NCBI GenBank assembly: GCA_963575745.1
Contig: CAUYUJ010002757.1
Location: forward strand, 1 to 64,000
Source of the DNA: Prorocentrum cordatum
Taxonomy: Eukaryota > Sar > Dinophyceae > Prorocentrales > Prorocentraceae
DNA: 64,000 bases
Direction: 5' to 3'
How positions within the stretch are numbered: position 1 is the first letter of the stretch; each line of letters begins with the position of its first letter. The position numbers were made by a program, and so were the translations under genes. Positions 32,150 through 41,570 of this stretch are shown one piece after another. The notes beneath the pieces were generated by a model, which saw only the letters and a list, made by a program, of their open reading frames with translations, was not told the DNA's origin and did not search any database.

Positions 32150-32400
32150 TTGTTTCAGGACGGCGTCCCCGGAAGTCTGGACCCTTTCCCCGGGACTGGC
32201 CCGACCTACCGCTTGCTTCATCCCAAACCCCCGACGTCATGATTTTTTCATGACGCGCCCCCCAGAGGGCTGGACCCGTTCGCCGGGAACGGTTTCTCAA
32301 CCCGAGTCATTGTTTGACGGTCCCGAGGGCCGGCGAGGGACCCCAGAGGCCAAACATAGCGACAACAACGCCCGCCCTACTTTTGTCATGACTCTCGAGG
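32150..32400 (-). mobile_element. Family C element copies
   Basis: About 180 bp from CGACCTACCGCTTGC through CCCCCGACGTCAT and GTTCGCCGGGAACGG match 40040-40200 in reverse orientation, including the unique flank next to family A copy j. Confidence 0.6.
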
Positions 32401-32486
32401 GGGGCAGGGTCATTGTCCGCTTGTAAGCCCATATGCGCTTAGCAACCACCGCGGCGAGTCCAGCCAGTATGGCCCCGCCCGAAGCG

Positions 32487-32667
32487 TGATGTCGGGCGTG
32501 TCCCCCTATACAGGGGGATTTTCGACGAAAGATAAAAGATACCCCAAACATGCCCCCAAAAGGTCAAACAATATTCAAACAATAGTCCCCAGACTATTTT
32601 TGGATTCTTTTTTGATTGTGTTTGGGGTATCTTTTATTTTTCGTCGAGGGGGACAGGCCCGACTTAA
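32487..32667 (+). mobile_element. Family A TIR element, copy i, with perfect 8-bp TSD
   Basis: TGATGTCGGGC to GCCCGACTTAA, 181 bp. CCGAAGCG lies at 32479-32486 and 32668-32675. The inner arms (AAAAGATACCCCAAACA and its complement) make almost the whole element one hairpin. Confidence 0.9.
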
Positions 32668-32713
32668 CCGAAGCGCGGCGGCGCCCCGCTGCAGCGTCGG
32701 AGTCGGAGCCTAC

Positions 32714-32823
32714 CGGCCCTGCCGGCACAGCCGCTGCAGCTCGGCCACGATGCGGCGCCGCAGGCCGTCGCCGTAGGCGGGCCACACGGCCGGGTGCCAG
32801 GAGAAGAAGCGCCGCAGCTGCGC
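32714..32823 (-). CDS. Candidate internal exon, unknown protein
   Basis: Minus-strand frame reading AQLRRFFSWHPAVWPAYGD and then GLRRRIVAELQRLCRQG, with GC-ending codons and a helix-like pattern. A pyrimidine-rich stretch and AG precede it, and a GTAGGC donor follows it, consistent with a 110-bp internal exon. I do not recognise the protein. It lies between family A copy i and a family C pair, both of which would then be intronic. Confidence 0.35.
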
Positions 32824-32842
32824 CTCGCGGGGGGGTGGAGGG

Positions 32843-33210
32843 CCAGACATGATCGCGTCGTGAAAAAATCGGGACGGACGGTTTTTCACTATCTTCGGGC
32901 CCTGGGGGCCCTCCCTGGGCCTCGGGAGCGTCAAAAAACGACTCAGGATGAAAAGCCGGTCCTGGGGAAATGGTCCGGACTTCCAGGGACGCCGTCCCGA
33001 AAAAATCATTATGTCACATGTCTGGGCTCAGACCCCCTGGAAGGCGCGAACAAAAATCACGGCAAGGAGTCTCTCGCTGTTTTCGGCCTCTGTGGGTTCC
33101 CTTGCCGGCCCTCGAGGCCGTCTAAAAACGACTCGGGACGAAAAAGCGATCCTGGGGAATGGGTCCGGACCTCTGGAGGTCGCGTCAGGCAAAAGTGATG
33201 ACGTCGGGGT
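32843..33210 (-). mobile_element. Family C, two tandem copies
   Basis: The first copy runs CCAGACATG to CATGTCTGG (TIRs) with AAAAAATC arms. The second, 33025-33210, repeats the GGCCCTCG, AAAACGACTC and GGTCCGGACCTC motifs. Confidence 0.65.
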
Positions 33211-33219
33211 TTGGGAGCA

Positions 33220-33386
33220 GATGGGGTCGGAGGATCGCACTGGATCGCCGATGAGCTGCCGATGCATCGGGGATGAATCGGCGACGTCGGCGGTGCTTCG
33301 GCGACCCCAGCGCGAAGAAAATCGGGATCCACATCGACCCGCATCAGCGATGCATCGGCGATGCGGCGCGATCCTTCGACCCCGTC
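33220..33386. mobile_element. Family E TIR element, copy 4
   Basis: GATGGGGTCGGAGGATCGC and GCGATCCTTCGACCCCGTC as inverted arms; GAGAAAATCGGG in the middle as in copy 3. Confidence 0.75.
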
Positions 33387-33394
33387 CACTCGGA

Positions 33395-33545
33395 GGGCGG
33401 AGGCGAGGGAGGGAGGGGGGAGAGCGGCGGAGGGGGGAGAGGGAGGGGGGAGGGGGGAGGGGGGAGGGGGGAGGCGCCGGGGGGGGAGAGCGGCGGAGGG
33501 GCGGAGGCGAAGGGGGGAGGGGGGACGGAGAGGAGCAGAATGATC
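33395..33545. repeat. G-rich (GGGGGGA)n tract, quadruplex-prone
   Basis: Many runs of four to seven G separated by A or GA, for example GGGGGGAGGGGGGAGG repeats. Such runs meet the sequence rule for G-quadruplexes on the plus strand. Confidence 0.9.
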
Positions 33546-33690
33546 GGGGAGGGGGTGGAGGTGGACTGGGGGGGAAGGGTCAGGAGGGGAAAGTCGTGCA
33601 TGACTCAACTGCGAAGACTGGATACAGTGGGGGCTTTTTATCTATGTGGGCGCCGAGCGGGCTCGGCGGTTTCATGCATAAATTCTCCGA

Positions 33691-36430
33691 TCAGCGCACG
33701 GCGAGCCCCGCCGCGCGGCGTGCGCGGGCGGCCGCCGACCCCGCGGCTCTCTCGCGCCCGCGGGCCGCCGCAGCAACTGCGAAGCCGCGGGCGCAGAGGA
33801 CGCCCTCGAGCCCTGGGCGGACCTGCCGCGGCTCTTCGGCCTCTGCCCGCGGGGCCGCCGCGACCAAGCGCCGCGGCGCCGCGGCGCGCGGCGGCGCTGC
33901 CGCCTGGCCCCCATCGCCAGCCGCAGGTGGCGGGGGCGGGGCGGCCGCAGGCTGCCGCTGCGATGGCACGGGCGCCGCCGCGAGCGCCTGCTCCTCCACC
34001 CCGTGGCCCAGCCTGGCCTGGAGTGCCGTCGCCCAGCACAGGCGCGCGCTCTCCATCGGCGGGGCCAGCGGCGCGAACGGATCCTTGGACGCAGGCAGGG
34101 TGCCCCGTGCGATGTCCGTCCGCGCCTGGGCTCGGGAGCCCCCCGGGGACGTGGGCTGCCCAGCCGCCGCGCTGGCCCCGCACGGCATGGCCAGGCCGCG
34201 ATGCGCGCACCCGGGGAGGCGGAAGTACCCCCAGCACGCTGAGCATACCAGGGGGGGCTCGGAGCCGTTGCCCTCGACGCGCGACCCCCGTATGAGGCGG
34301 CCGTAGACCCTCAATCCCGCTGGACGGGCCGCATCCGCCGCCACCTCAGGGGCTGGGCCGCTGCAAGCCGCCGCTGCCGCCGCCCGCCGCGGGCTGGGCG
34401 CGGGCGCCGAGGCCTCGCGGCGCCTCGACTGCTCCTGCACCCTGCGCTGGGGTGCTCGGCGCAGCACCTCCGCGGGCCTATCGGCCGAGGCGGGGCGGCG
34501 CCTCGCGGGCGACGGCCGCGAGCAGGAAGCGGCCGCTGCCGCCGCTGCTGCCAGGGCCGCCGCCGTGGCGAGGAGGGGGCCGCCGACAGCCGCCGCGGCC
34601 TGCGCCTCGCCGTCGCCAACGTCAGCCTCCGCGACGGGGATCTGCATGTTGCCAGCCGCTGACACGACAGGCCCGCGCACCTCCGCGTCGTGCAACTTCC
34701 CGAACTCGCCGCGCCCCTGGGACTGCGACTTCGGTGGGCTGAATCCACCTGTCCCAGGGGCGGGCTCCGCCGCGGCGGCGTGCAGGAAGTCGACCTCGCC
34801 GTCGAACTCTGCCACCAACTCGGCAGCTCGCAGCAAGTCAGCGGGGCTGCGACCTTGCCTCCAGCCCCCCCAGGCAGGGCACCTGTGGTGGCGGCGGGCC
34901 AGGGTCCCGCTCTCCTCGCCGCGGAGCTGGCACAGAGTCGCAGGCCTGGCGTCGTACTCCTGGACCGCTGCCTCCTTCCTGTCCTTCTCCTTGGCCTTCT
35001 CCGCAAAGAGGGCGGAGGAGTACCGCAGGGCGAAGCAGCAGCCGAACTCGTCCTGCTGGTAGTCGCCGTCGCCGTGGAGGCCCCTGCGTGACGCCAACGC
35101 TCTTTCGATCGCCCGCAGGAAGGCCTGCCCTTGCACAGTGGGCACCTGGGTCACCTCTTTCAGCGAGACGAGCTTCTTGTCTTCGAACGCGGTGCTGCCC
35201 GCCTGCTCGAACTTGCGCCCCAAGCTCCTGGCCACCTGCACCAGGTGCTTCATGTAGCCTACGTGCCCCACAGGGGGTGAGCAGCCCGCATCAGCCGCTC
35301 TGAGCTGTCTGGCGATCCTCCCGAGGCGGAGGCGGCAACTGGTGAGGGGGCCGAGCTTCCTGACCGCCTTCCTGCGCTGCTGGTCCGCCAGCTTCTTCTT
35401 GACAGAGCGGGGTCCTTTGGCCCTGCCCTGGTACCACTCACCCTCGGAGATGCCGAACTGGTCGGTCAGGTGGAGCTCCGCGGTCTCGACGGACTCCTTG
35501 AGCCTCCTGAACGGGAGCTCGAGGTAGGCGCTGACCTCCGTGACCGCGAGATCACCGAAGGCCACCCTTCGGGCCAGGATGCGGGCACTGTGCTGGTGCC
35601 CGTCGTGGTCGGTCGCCGCCACGCCCCAGGTCGTTGACTCCAGCACTCCGACGCCCTCCGAGCCCGCCTGCGCCGCCTGCCCCGTGCTGTGGACGCTGCC
35701 GAAGGCGGCGCTGAAGCTGTTGCTCCTGGCCCAGCAGCAGGCGTTGGCCGCCTTCTGGCTATAAGCGCATCGCCTCTCCTGCGCCAGGATGACGTCGTCA
35801 CCTCCTCCATCCTGGATCCGCTCCATCTCCACCTTCTTCTCTGACCAGGTCGAGACGTTCAGCGTGACGAAGCTAGTTGGCTTCGGTCCCGTAGGCCTGA
35901 TTTGCTTGGCCAGCTGGAGGGGCTTGGCCTGCGGTCGCCCAGGCTGAGGCTGGGCCGCAGGCTGTTCGGTTGCCACGGCGGCCGCGGGGCCGCCAGGCGG
36001 GCGGCTGCTCGCCGCCTTGGGGCTCCGAACCTCAGGGGGTCTCACGCCCTCGCCCGTAGCCTCGTCAACTGGAATTGGGTACCCACCATGGCATGTGGGC
36101 CCCTGGCTAGGCTGAGGACTGCCAGTCCTTCGGTCTGGGCCAGTCAAGCCAGCCGCAGCGCTTGGCTCTGTCCTGCTGCTGAGCGCCTCGAACTTGGTGT
36201 CGTGGCGCACGACGCCGAAGCGCCGTTCCCGGCGCAGCAGCGGCACAATGAAGGGAAGTTCGACCCAGGCGTCGGTCGCCACGTTGGCCGCCTTGTAGGC
36301 GGGCAGGCCGCCACCCGGCGCCGCCGCCGCCTCTGAGCGGCTGGGCGCCGCCGCCTCAGTCCCCTCAGCCCCAGCAGGGGCGGGCGGCGCCGCGCTGTCG
36401 GGGCCGCCGCCTGGCAGCAGGGTGCTACGC
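33691..36430 (-). pseudogene. LINE copy 2, 3' part: endonuclease remnant and C-terminal Cys motif
   Basis: Continues the retroelement that begins at 37609, in a different frame. Near 35821-35878 it encodes SFVTLNVSTWSEKK then DVILAQE, the opening of an exonuclease-endonuclease-phosphatase (EEP) domain. It continues to VGVLESTTWG and AVTEVSAYLE. The central EEP motif (GDWN in the copy at 51111) is missing, and no reverse transcriptase or RNase H can be found. After a basic linker the frame reaches a cysteine cluster (LVCSACWGYFRLPGC) resembling the tails of the other LINEs here. The copy is internally deleted and could move only with enzymes supplied elsewhere. Confidence 0.65.
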
Positions 36431-37609
36431 GCGGGCCAGGCCGCTGCCAGCAGCAGCGCCAGCAGGAGGTGGAGGGGCCGCCGCAGCGGCCTTCTGGTCG
36501 GCAGCGCGCTGGCGGGCCGCCTCGTCTGCCGCTCGGCTCTCCATCGCTGCCGCTGGGGGGGTCCCAGCTCCAGGCGCCGCGTCTGCGGCGGGGGCGGCGG
36601 GGGCAGCAGGGGCGGCCGCCTGCCCTGCAGGCTGCGGCGGGGCGCCCGCGCCCTGCACGGGGGTGCCAGGGGCCACGGCTGCTGCAGGCCCCTCCTCGGT
36701 GCGCTTGCGCTTCTTGGCCACCTCCTCCGCGATCTGGCGCTTGATGCGCTGCTGGTGCTCCTGGCAGTTGCGCTCGAACGTAGCCTGCGCGCCCTGCATG
36801 ATCTGGAGCCCCTCATCGCAGAGGCGCCTGAGGGCGGCCTGCGCCTCCTCCTCCAGCTCGGCGAAGTTGTCAAACGACTCCGCGTCAAAGTTGAAGGTGA
36901 GCTGCCTCGCGCCGTCGGGCTGGGCTCCCACGACGCCCGCCGCTTGGGCACGCTGGCGCAGGAGGGCGTTCTCCTCCTCCTTGGCCTCCGCGAGGCTGCC
37001 CGCAGCCTCGTCACGCCAGCCGCGGCATTCAGCGAGGTGGTCCTCCGCCGCCACGAGCGCGTCCGCCGCCTCATCCAGCTGGCGCTGGAGGTTGATCCGC
37101 TTCGCTGTGGCCGACTCCAGACGTTGCTCGAGCGGCTTCGGCACTGGGGCGACCGCGGGCGCGACATAGCTCCGCGTTTCGCGGACCGCCTCCTGCAGCC
37201 TGGCTGCGATGGCTGGGTCCCCACAGGCGAGGAGCGCGTCGAGCTCGCTCTCGGGCAGGGCCGACCAGGGGGCCCTCGGGAAGGCGCCTCCGCCACGGCA
37301 GCCCGCGCCACCCCCGCCGCCGCCACGGGAGACTGCACCGCCGCCACCACGGTAGGCTGCACCGCGGCCCTTGCCGCCCTTGCCGTCCTTGGCTCCATTC
37401 TTCGGTGGGCCTCCGCCGCCGCCGCCGCGATGTGCGAGTTGGGGTCCGCCGCCGCCACCGTCCGCCCAGACCCCAACGCGGGGCGAAGGCTTCGAGGGCG
37501 CCAGCTCCAGCCCGATCCCGCACAGCCAGCACTTCGCGTTCGAGCGGAAGTTCCAGCGGTACCGGCAGCCCGTGCACACGACGAAGCCAGGCACGGCCTT
37601 AGGCCCCAT
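36425..37609 (-). pseudogene. LINE copy 2, N-terminal ORF1-like part (zinc ribbon, coiled coil)
   Basis: Starts at ATG 37609, 221 nt after the spliced-leader relic. Residues 13-31 form C-x2-C-x11-C-x2-C (CTGC to CWLC), a zinc ribbon of RanBP2-like spacing. A Gly-rich linker and a predicted coiled coil follow (ATAKRINLQRQLDEAADAL), then a basic KKRKR stretch. The frame stops at 36425, where the endonuclease frame (offset by one base) takes over, so a frameshift separates the halves. The matching start of two other LINEs in this window (57277, 50322) supports this start over longer frames. The role, by analogy with LINE proteins, would be nucleic-acid binding. Confidence 0.65.
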
Positions 37610-37830
37610 CGCTGGTACGGTCGGGCGCGCTGCTCAGCTGCGGGCAAGCAGCAGGCAGGAGACGGCGGGGGCGGACCCGCCGACTCAGAAGAAGACTTGA
37701 CCCGCAGGTCCTGGAAGGTGCTGCTGTGGCAGCTGACACACTTAGGAAAGGAAGGTGGCCTCAAAGCGGAACCTCCCTCGCGCTCAGAAGTCGCCCCGAA
37801 AGACTCGCGGTCGTCGGGACGGTTCATGGC

Positions 37831-37852
37831 CTTGAGCCAAAATGGCTACGGA
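37831..37852 (-). other. Perfect dinoflagellate spliced-leader relic
   Basis: The minus strand reads T, then CCGTAGCC, then ATTTTGGCTCAAG: all 22 bases match the dinoflagellate SL consensus with T at its variable first base. The SL is added to mRNA 5' ends by trans-splicing, so a copy sitting at the 5' end of an element in genomic DNA marks insertion of a processed transcript. It lacks a donor GT and other SL-gene context here, so it is not an SL RNA gene. Confidence 0.95.
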
Positions 37853-38033
37853 ACTACAGTGGCGGCTTTGGATAAGGAAACCTTCGATAAGGAACCCAGG
37901 GTGTGGAAGCCGCTGGAACTCCAATCGTGGATCGGTGATGGATATCATCGCCGCCCTCATCAGATAAGGAAGCCTCCAGGGTCTGCAGCCTCCTGTGCAC
38001 ATTCCTTATCGAACGCCCCCACCATAGTACAAG
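37853..38033. mobile_element. Family J TIR element, copy 2
   Basis: Imperfect inverted ends (GTGGCGGCTTTGGATAAGG and CCTTATCGAACGCCCCCACC), with GGAACTCCAATCG and CGCCGCCCTCATCAG as in 10576-10722. Its left end coincides with the 5' end of the SL relic. Confidence 0.62.
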
Positions 38034-38129
38034 GTTGCGTGCGAGCACGAGGAGCGGGAAGAGGAGCAGTGGGAGGGGAGGGGGAGAAGGTGGAAGAGCA
38101 TGACGATGGGGAGGAGGAGAGGGAGGAGG

Positions 38130-38258
38130 ACGAGAAGACTTGGGAGGAGGAGCGCTGGAGCGGCTCCTCGCTGATGGCGCTCTCCATCATCATCCTGTCG
38201 TACTCAGCCGGATCCATCAGAGCATGTACCACACGCTCCGCGACCTCCTTCAATCAGG
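38130..38258 (-). CDS. GT10 fucosyltransferase-like gene, C-terminal exon
   Basis: The minus-strand frame LKEVAERVVHALMDPAEYD then RMMMESAISEEPLQRS fits the helical segment that follows the nucleotide-sugar site in family GT10, where paired helices end the domain. It lies just downstream of the exon at 38338-38715 on the same strand, in another frame, so an intron separates them. Downstream the frame becomes Ser-rich where a CTC-type tract begins, so the true end is uncertain. Boundaries are approximate. Confidence 0.5.
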
Positions 38259-38337
38259 CCAATCAACCATACACATACTCGGGCTCTGACCAGGCCAACC
38301 GTTGGAGTGGGATCGGGGATACACCTGCCCTTCGAAG

Positions 38338-38715
38338 TCAGGAAGGCGAATCCACTGACACAGGGCCGAGGGTTGTCCTGGCCAGGATCGTTGCAAGTGG
38401 GACGAACCCCGGCTCCTGGTCATTCTGTCCAGGCTTGAGGAGCAGGTAGCTCCTGGGGTCGATGACATCTGGCGCCTGGTCGCACCCCGCGTAAACCGGG
38501 ATCGCGCCCGCGAGCAATGAGTCCATCACCTTCTCAGTTATGTAGCCCACGCTGTTCAGGGTGTTCTCCAGAGACACGACGAACCTGAAGTGGGAGTACT
38601 TCACGGCAGACTCGTCGTATTTCGTGAATGTGAACTCAGCTCCGGAGAAGGTCATCTTGCCCTTCCACAAGCCCACGGAGATGTTTCCAAACACCCTCTC
38701 CAGAAACTCGGGCAT
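38338..38715 (-). CDS. GT10 fucosyltransferase-like gene, catalytic-core exon
   Basis: Encodes FRFVVSLEN followed by GYITEKVMDSLLAGAIPVY and DPRSYLLL. This is the signature of glycosyltransferase family 10: the FEN motif, then the Y-[IV]-T-E-K helix that contacts GDP-fucose, then P-[IV]-Y and the P-x-S-[FY] strand. Enzymes of this family transfer fucose from GDP-fucose to glycans, usually in the Golgi. The 5' boundary is probably an AG near 38712 (before GGGATGCCCGAG). The frame runs to a TGA at 38338, but the last 20-25 residues may be intron read-through because the next family element lies in the exon at 38130-38258. Confidence 0.82.
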   Translation of the reverse strand: MPEFLERVFGNISVGLWKGKMTFSGAEFTFTKYDESAVKYSHFRFVVSLENTLNSVGYITEKVMDSLLAGAIPVYAGCDQAPDVIDPRSYLLLKPGQNDQEPGFVPLATILARTTLGPVSVDSPS

Positions 38716-38759
38716 CCCCCTGCTCAGGCTGCTCGGGGGCTGATTGATATGAGCACCCT

Positions 38760-39245
38760 TCGACCGAATAGCGTGTGAATTGATCACAGTACGCAGTTGC
38801 AGACTGCGCACTGCCGGGGAGGGAGGGAGGGAGGGAGGGGGAGGGAGAGATGTACAGAAAGGTAACAAGCAGAAAGAGAACATACGGAGGCGGATGAAAA
38901 GGACGACAAGTGGGAGTGAGACGAGGAGGCGGGACTCGGGACTGAGCGGGACAAGGTCAACGGGAAGGATCCAAGACAATCGGGGATCGACTGACCCCTA
39001 CCTGATGAAGCACAATCCCGAATGCTACCAGAACCTGCACTTGACCCTAAACACTGAGACAAGGGATGCAAGCCGCGTGGCCGAGTAGTTGGACATTACC
39101 CCGGCGCAGGCATACGACAGGTGGCCTCACCAACAATGCCCACATCATATCTGCCGACGTCGACTGGTCCCTCGTGGCCAAATCGGCTCTGACGACCCGT
39201 GGCGCGCTTTGAGAAGAGGCCCCCCCTCTCGTCCACATGCTATGC
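38760..39245 (-). other. Intron of the GT10-like gene
   Basis: Separates the two catalytic exons. Contains a (GGGA)n run at about 38819-38850. No TIR element was recognised in it. Exact splice sites are not determined. Confidence 0.5.
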
Positions 39246-39249
39246 CCAT

Positions 39250-40003
39250 GTTGGGCACACGCCATATCTCCGGCCGGCCTCCGAGCATCCAGGCTCGCCT
39301 TGTTGTAGACGGGCGTCAGCAGCTGGCCCAGATGCTTCTCCCCGTTGCACTGGCCGATGGCGTAGCCGCCGTGGCCGCCCTGCTTGGCCAGCAGCTCGTT
39401 GACTCGGTCCCAGAACCTCTCCCGGTAGTTCCGCCAGCCGCTCCGGTTGGCCTCGGCGTCGCGGTGCTTGTTGGTGGCACAGGACCTCTGCTGGTACGCG
39501 ATCGTGCCCTGCCCCTCCCCCAGGCCCGCCCCTTTCCACGTGCGGATGTACTTCTGGAGGCGGCCGGCGCTCCTTCTCCTGTCCAGGAGGTCGAGCGGCG
39601 TCGACAGTTTCCTGTCGGCGAAGACCGTGCTGGCGAAGGGCACCCACAGCGAGGCCAGGTCCTCCGCGACGAGCTCCTGGGTTGTATCGTTCCACCAGTT
39701 GCCCAATATGACGGCCTTGTCAACATAGATGTGCTTCAGCTTGCTCCGCACCAGGTCGTTGGTGGGGTACTCCTGGTTGATCAGAAGCCAGACCCGGGAA
39801 TTGTTCCCTGAGCTCCGCCTCCTGAGCTTCTCCTCCGCAACTTTCAGCGTGGGAATGGACACGACCCAGCCGGTCAGCACGAAGATGTCGCAGTCCCCGC
39901 CCTCCGGCAGCAGGTCGTCCGGCAGATCCTGGAGGAGCAGGTGCCCCAGCATGTTCTGCCCGGGCCACGGCCCCCCCCCGTCCACCAGGTTGTACCTGAA
40001 CCT
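39250..40003 (-). CDS. GT10 fucosyltransferase-like gene, N-terminal catalytic exon
   Basis: A minus-strand frame from YNLVDGGGPWPGQN to about PVYNKASLD. It contains the acceptor-side Rossmann-like half: DIFVLTGWVVS, SRVWLLINQEYPTN (the [ML]-x-E-x-P region), NWWNDTTQELVAEDLASLW and SCATNKHRDAE then RNYRERFWDRVNELL. Together with the exon at 38338 it gives a nearly complete GT10 domain. The acceptor is probably CAG just before GTACAACCTG (about 40000); the donor near 39260 is not resolved, since dinoflagellate introns may begin with GC or GA as well as GT. A family C element ends exactly at the acceptor side. Confidence 0.7.
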
Positions 40004-40180
40004 TGGGGCCCAGACCCCCTCGCGTCGTGAGCAACATCACGAGGGGAGGCTTTGCTATATTTTCGGCCCCTGGGGGCCCTTACCGGCCCTCGGGACCGTC
40101 AAACAACGATTCGGGTTGAGAAACCGTTCCCGGCGAACGGGTCCGGAAAAAAAAAAATGACGTCGGGGGGTTGGGATGAA
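40004..40180 (+). mobile_element. Family C element adjoining the GT10 exon
   Basis: CAGACCCCCTCGCGTCGTGA through GGCCCCTGGGGGCCC and CGTTCCCGGCGAACG to ATGACGTCGGGGGG. Reverse-oriented match to 32205-32390. Confidence 0.65.
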
Positions 40181-40187
40181 GCAAGCG

Positions 40188-40347
40188 GTAGGTCGGGCGT
40201 GTGCCGCTACAGGGGGATGTTGGACGAAAAATAGAAAATACTCAAACAAGATGTCAAACTATTCCAAAGTAGTCCGAAACTCGTCCCCAGATTATTCTTT
40301 GGGCAATTTTTGAAGATCCCTCCTGTAGGGAGACAGGTCCGACTTAA
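40188..40347 (+). mobile_element. Family A TIR element, copy j, with near-perfect 8-bp TSD
   Basis: GTAGGTCGGGC to GTCCGACTTAA, 160 bp. The flanks AGCAAGCG (40180-40187) and AGTAAGCG (40348-40355) differ at one base. It lies on the upstream side of the GT10 exon and would be intronic. Confidence 0.87.
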
Positions 40348-40355
40348 AGTAAGCG

Positions 40356-40706
40356 GGCCCTGAGGGAAATCGGTCCTGGACCCCTGGGTCTTCCCCAGGC
40401 CCTCTGGACCAGCCTTTCGTGAAGGGGCCCCAGGACACACAAATAAATACACACAAATAAAATGATCACCCATATTTTTCCATATTTTCTGGGTTTCTGT
40501 CTTCCCCCCCACTTCCCATATTTTCCTATATTTTCCTGGGGATCGTCGATTAATTGTGTCTGTGTGTTTTCTTCCCTCTTGATTTCGTTCCGAGTCGCGC
40601 TCGGGCACTGCCGGCGCCCGTGGAGAGCCCTGGAGGGTCAAAAAACCGGAGAAGAAAGCCTGCGGACCTGTTTTATAGGGAAACGGATGCTGACATAAAC
40701 ACTTAG
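40356..40706. other. Presumed intron, no recognised feature
   Basis: AT-rich ACAAATAAA and TTTTCC-type runs at 40440-40530. CGGCGCCCGTGGAGAGCCCT (about 40613-40632) recurs almost exactly, inverted, at about 43245-43270. Confidence 0.4.
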
Positions 40707-40846
40707 AACTCGGAGATCCGCGCGGATTTCTCGGATTCGCGCGGGCCCCAACCTCCCTGGAGTGCGGAGCGCGCCAGGGGCGGCGCCGGAGGCGCCGCCA
40801 GGGGGCCCCAGCGCGGATCCGAGAAGTCCACGCGGAGCTCCGAGTT
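40707..40846. mobile_element. Family K hairpin element, copy 2
   Basis: AACTCGGAGATCCGCGCGGA and TCCACGCGGAGCTCCGAGTT arms with an inner GGCGGCGCCGGAGGCGCCGCC-like palindrome. Confidence 0.7.
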
Positions 40847-40944
40847 TTTATTCCCAACCCTCCTTGTGTTGGGTACTCGTTTTGAATAGAGCACTGTGGT
40901 ATCCACCTCCCGCCCTCTCCTCCTTCTTCTCTCCTGTGTTCGCG

Positions 40945-41570
40945 GTGCCCTGCGGGGCTGCGGTCTGCGGAACTGTCGCCACTTTCGTGGGTTCCTGGGA
41001 GGCCCAGCGGAGGTACGTCCTACGCAGACCACTTTGAGGCCTCCCCGTCCCCTGCGGGGCTGCGATCTGTGCAACTGTCGCCACTTTCGTGGGTTCCTGG
41101 GAGGCCCAGCGGAGGTACGTCCTACGCAAACCACTTTGAGGCCTCCCTGTCCCCTGCGGGGCTGCGATCTGCGCAACAGTCGCAACTTTCCTGGGTTCCT
41201 GGGGGACCCAGCGGAGGTACGTCCTACGCAGACCACTGTGAGGCCTCCCTGTCCCCTGCGGGGCTGCGATCTGCACAACAGTCGCAACTTTCCTGGGTTC
41301 CTGGGAGGCCGAGCGGAGGTACGTCCTACGCAGACCACTGTGAGGCCCCCCTGTCCCCTGCGGAGCTGCGATCTGCGCAACTGTCGCCACTTTCGTGGGT
41401 TCCTGGGAGGCCCAGCGGAGGTACGCCCTACGCAGACCATTTTGAGGCCTCCCTGTCACCTGCGGGACTGCGATTTGCGCAACTGTCGCCACTTTCGTGG
41501 GTTCCTGGGAGGCCCAGCGGAGGTGCGTCCTACGCAGACCACTTTGAGGCCTCCCTGTCCCCTTGGCGCA
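40945..41570. repeat. 102-bp tandem repeat, six copies
   Basis: GCGGGGCTGCG begins at 40952, 41054, 41156, 41258, 41360 and (as GCGGGACTGCG) 41462, exactly 102 bp apart. Identity is about 90-95%. At 34 codons per unit the frames stay open, giving a 34-residue minus-strand repeat that includes VCVGRTSAGPPRNP. No known domain matches, and I treat it as a satellite. Confidence 0.93.

Noticed and set aside
37831-37852. An SL RNA gene
   Set aside because: No splice-donor GT directly after the leader, no Sm-like site and no tandem array; the sequence continues into a LINE 5' leader.
39072-39150. tRNA-like start (GCCGCGTGGCCGAGTAGTT)
   Set aside because: Resembles a D-arm of a Leu/Ser tRNA, but there is no T-loop (GTTCRA) or acceptor pairing within 95 bases.
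40945-41570. CRISPR-like array
   Set aside because: The 102-bp units are contiguous, with no unique spacers, and the genome is a eukaryote's.
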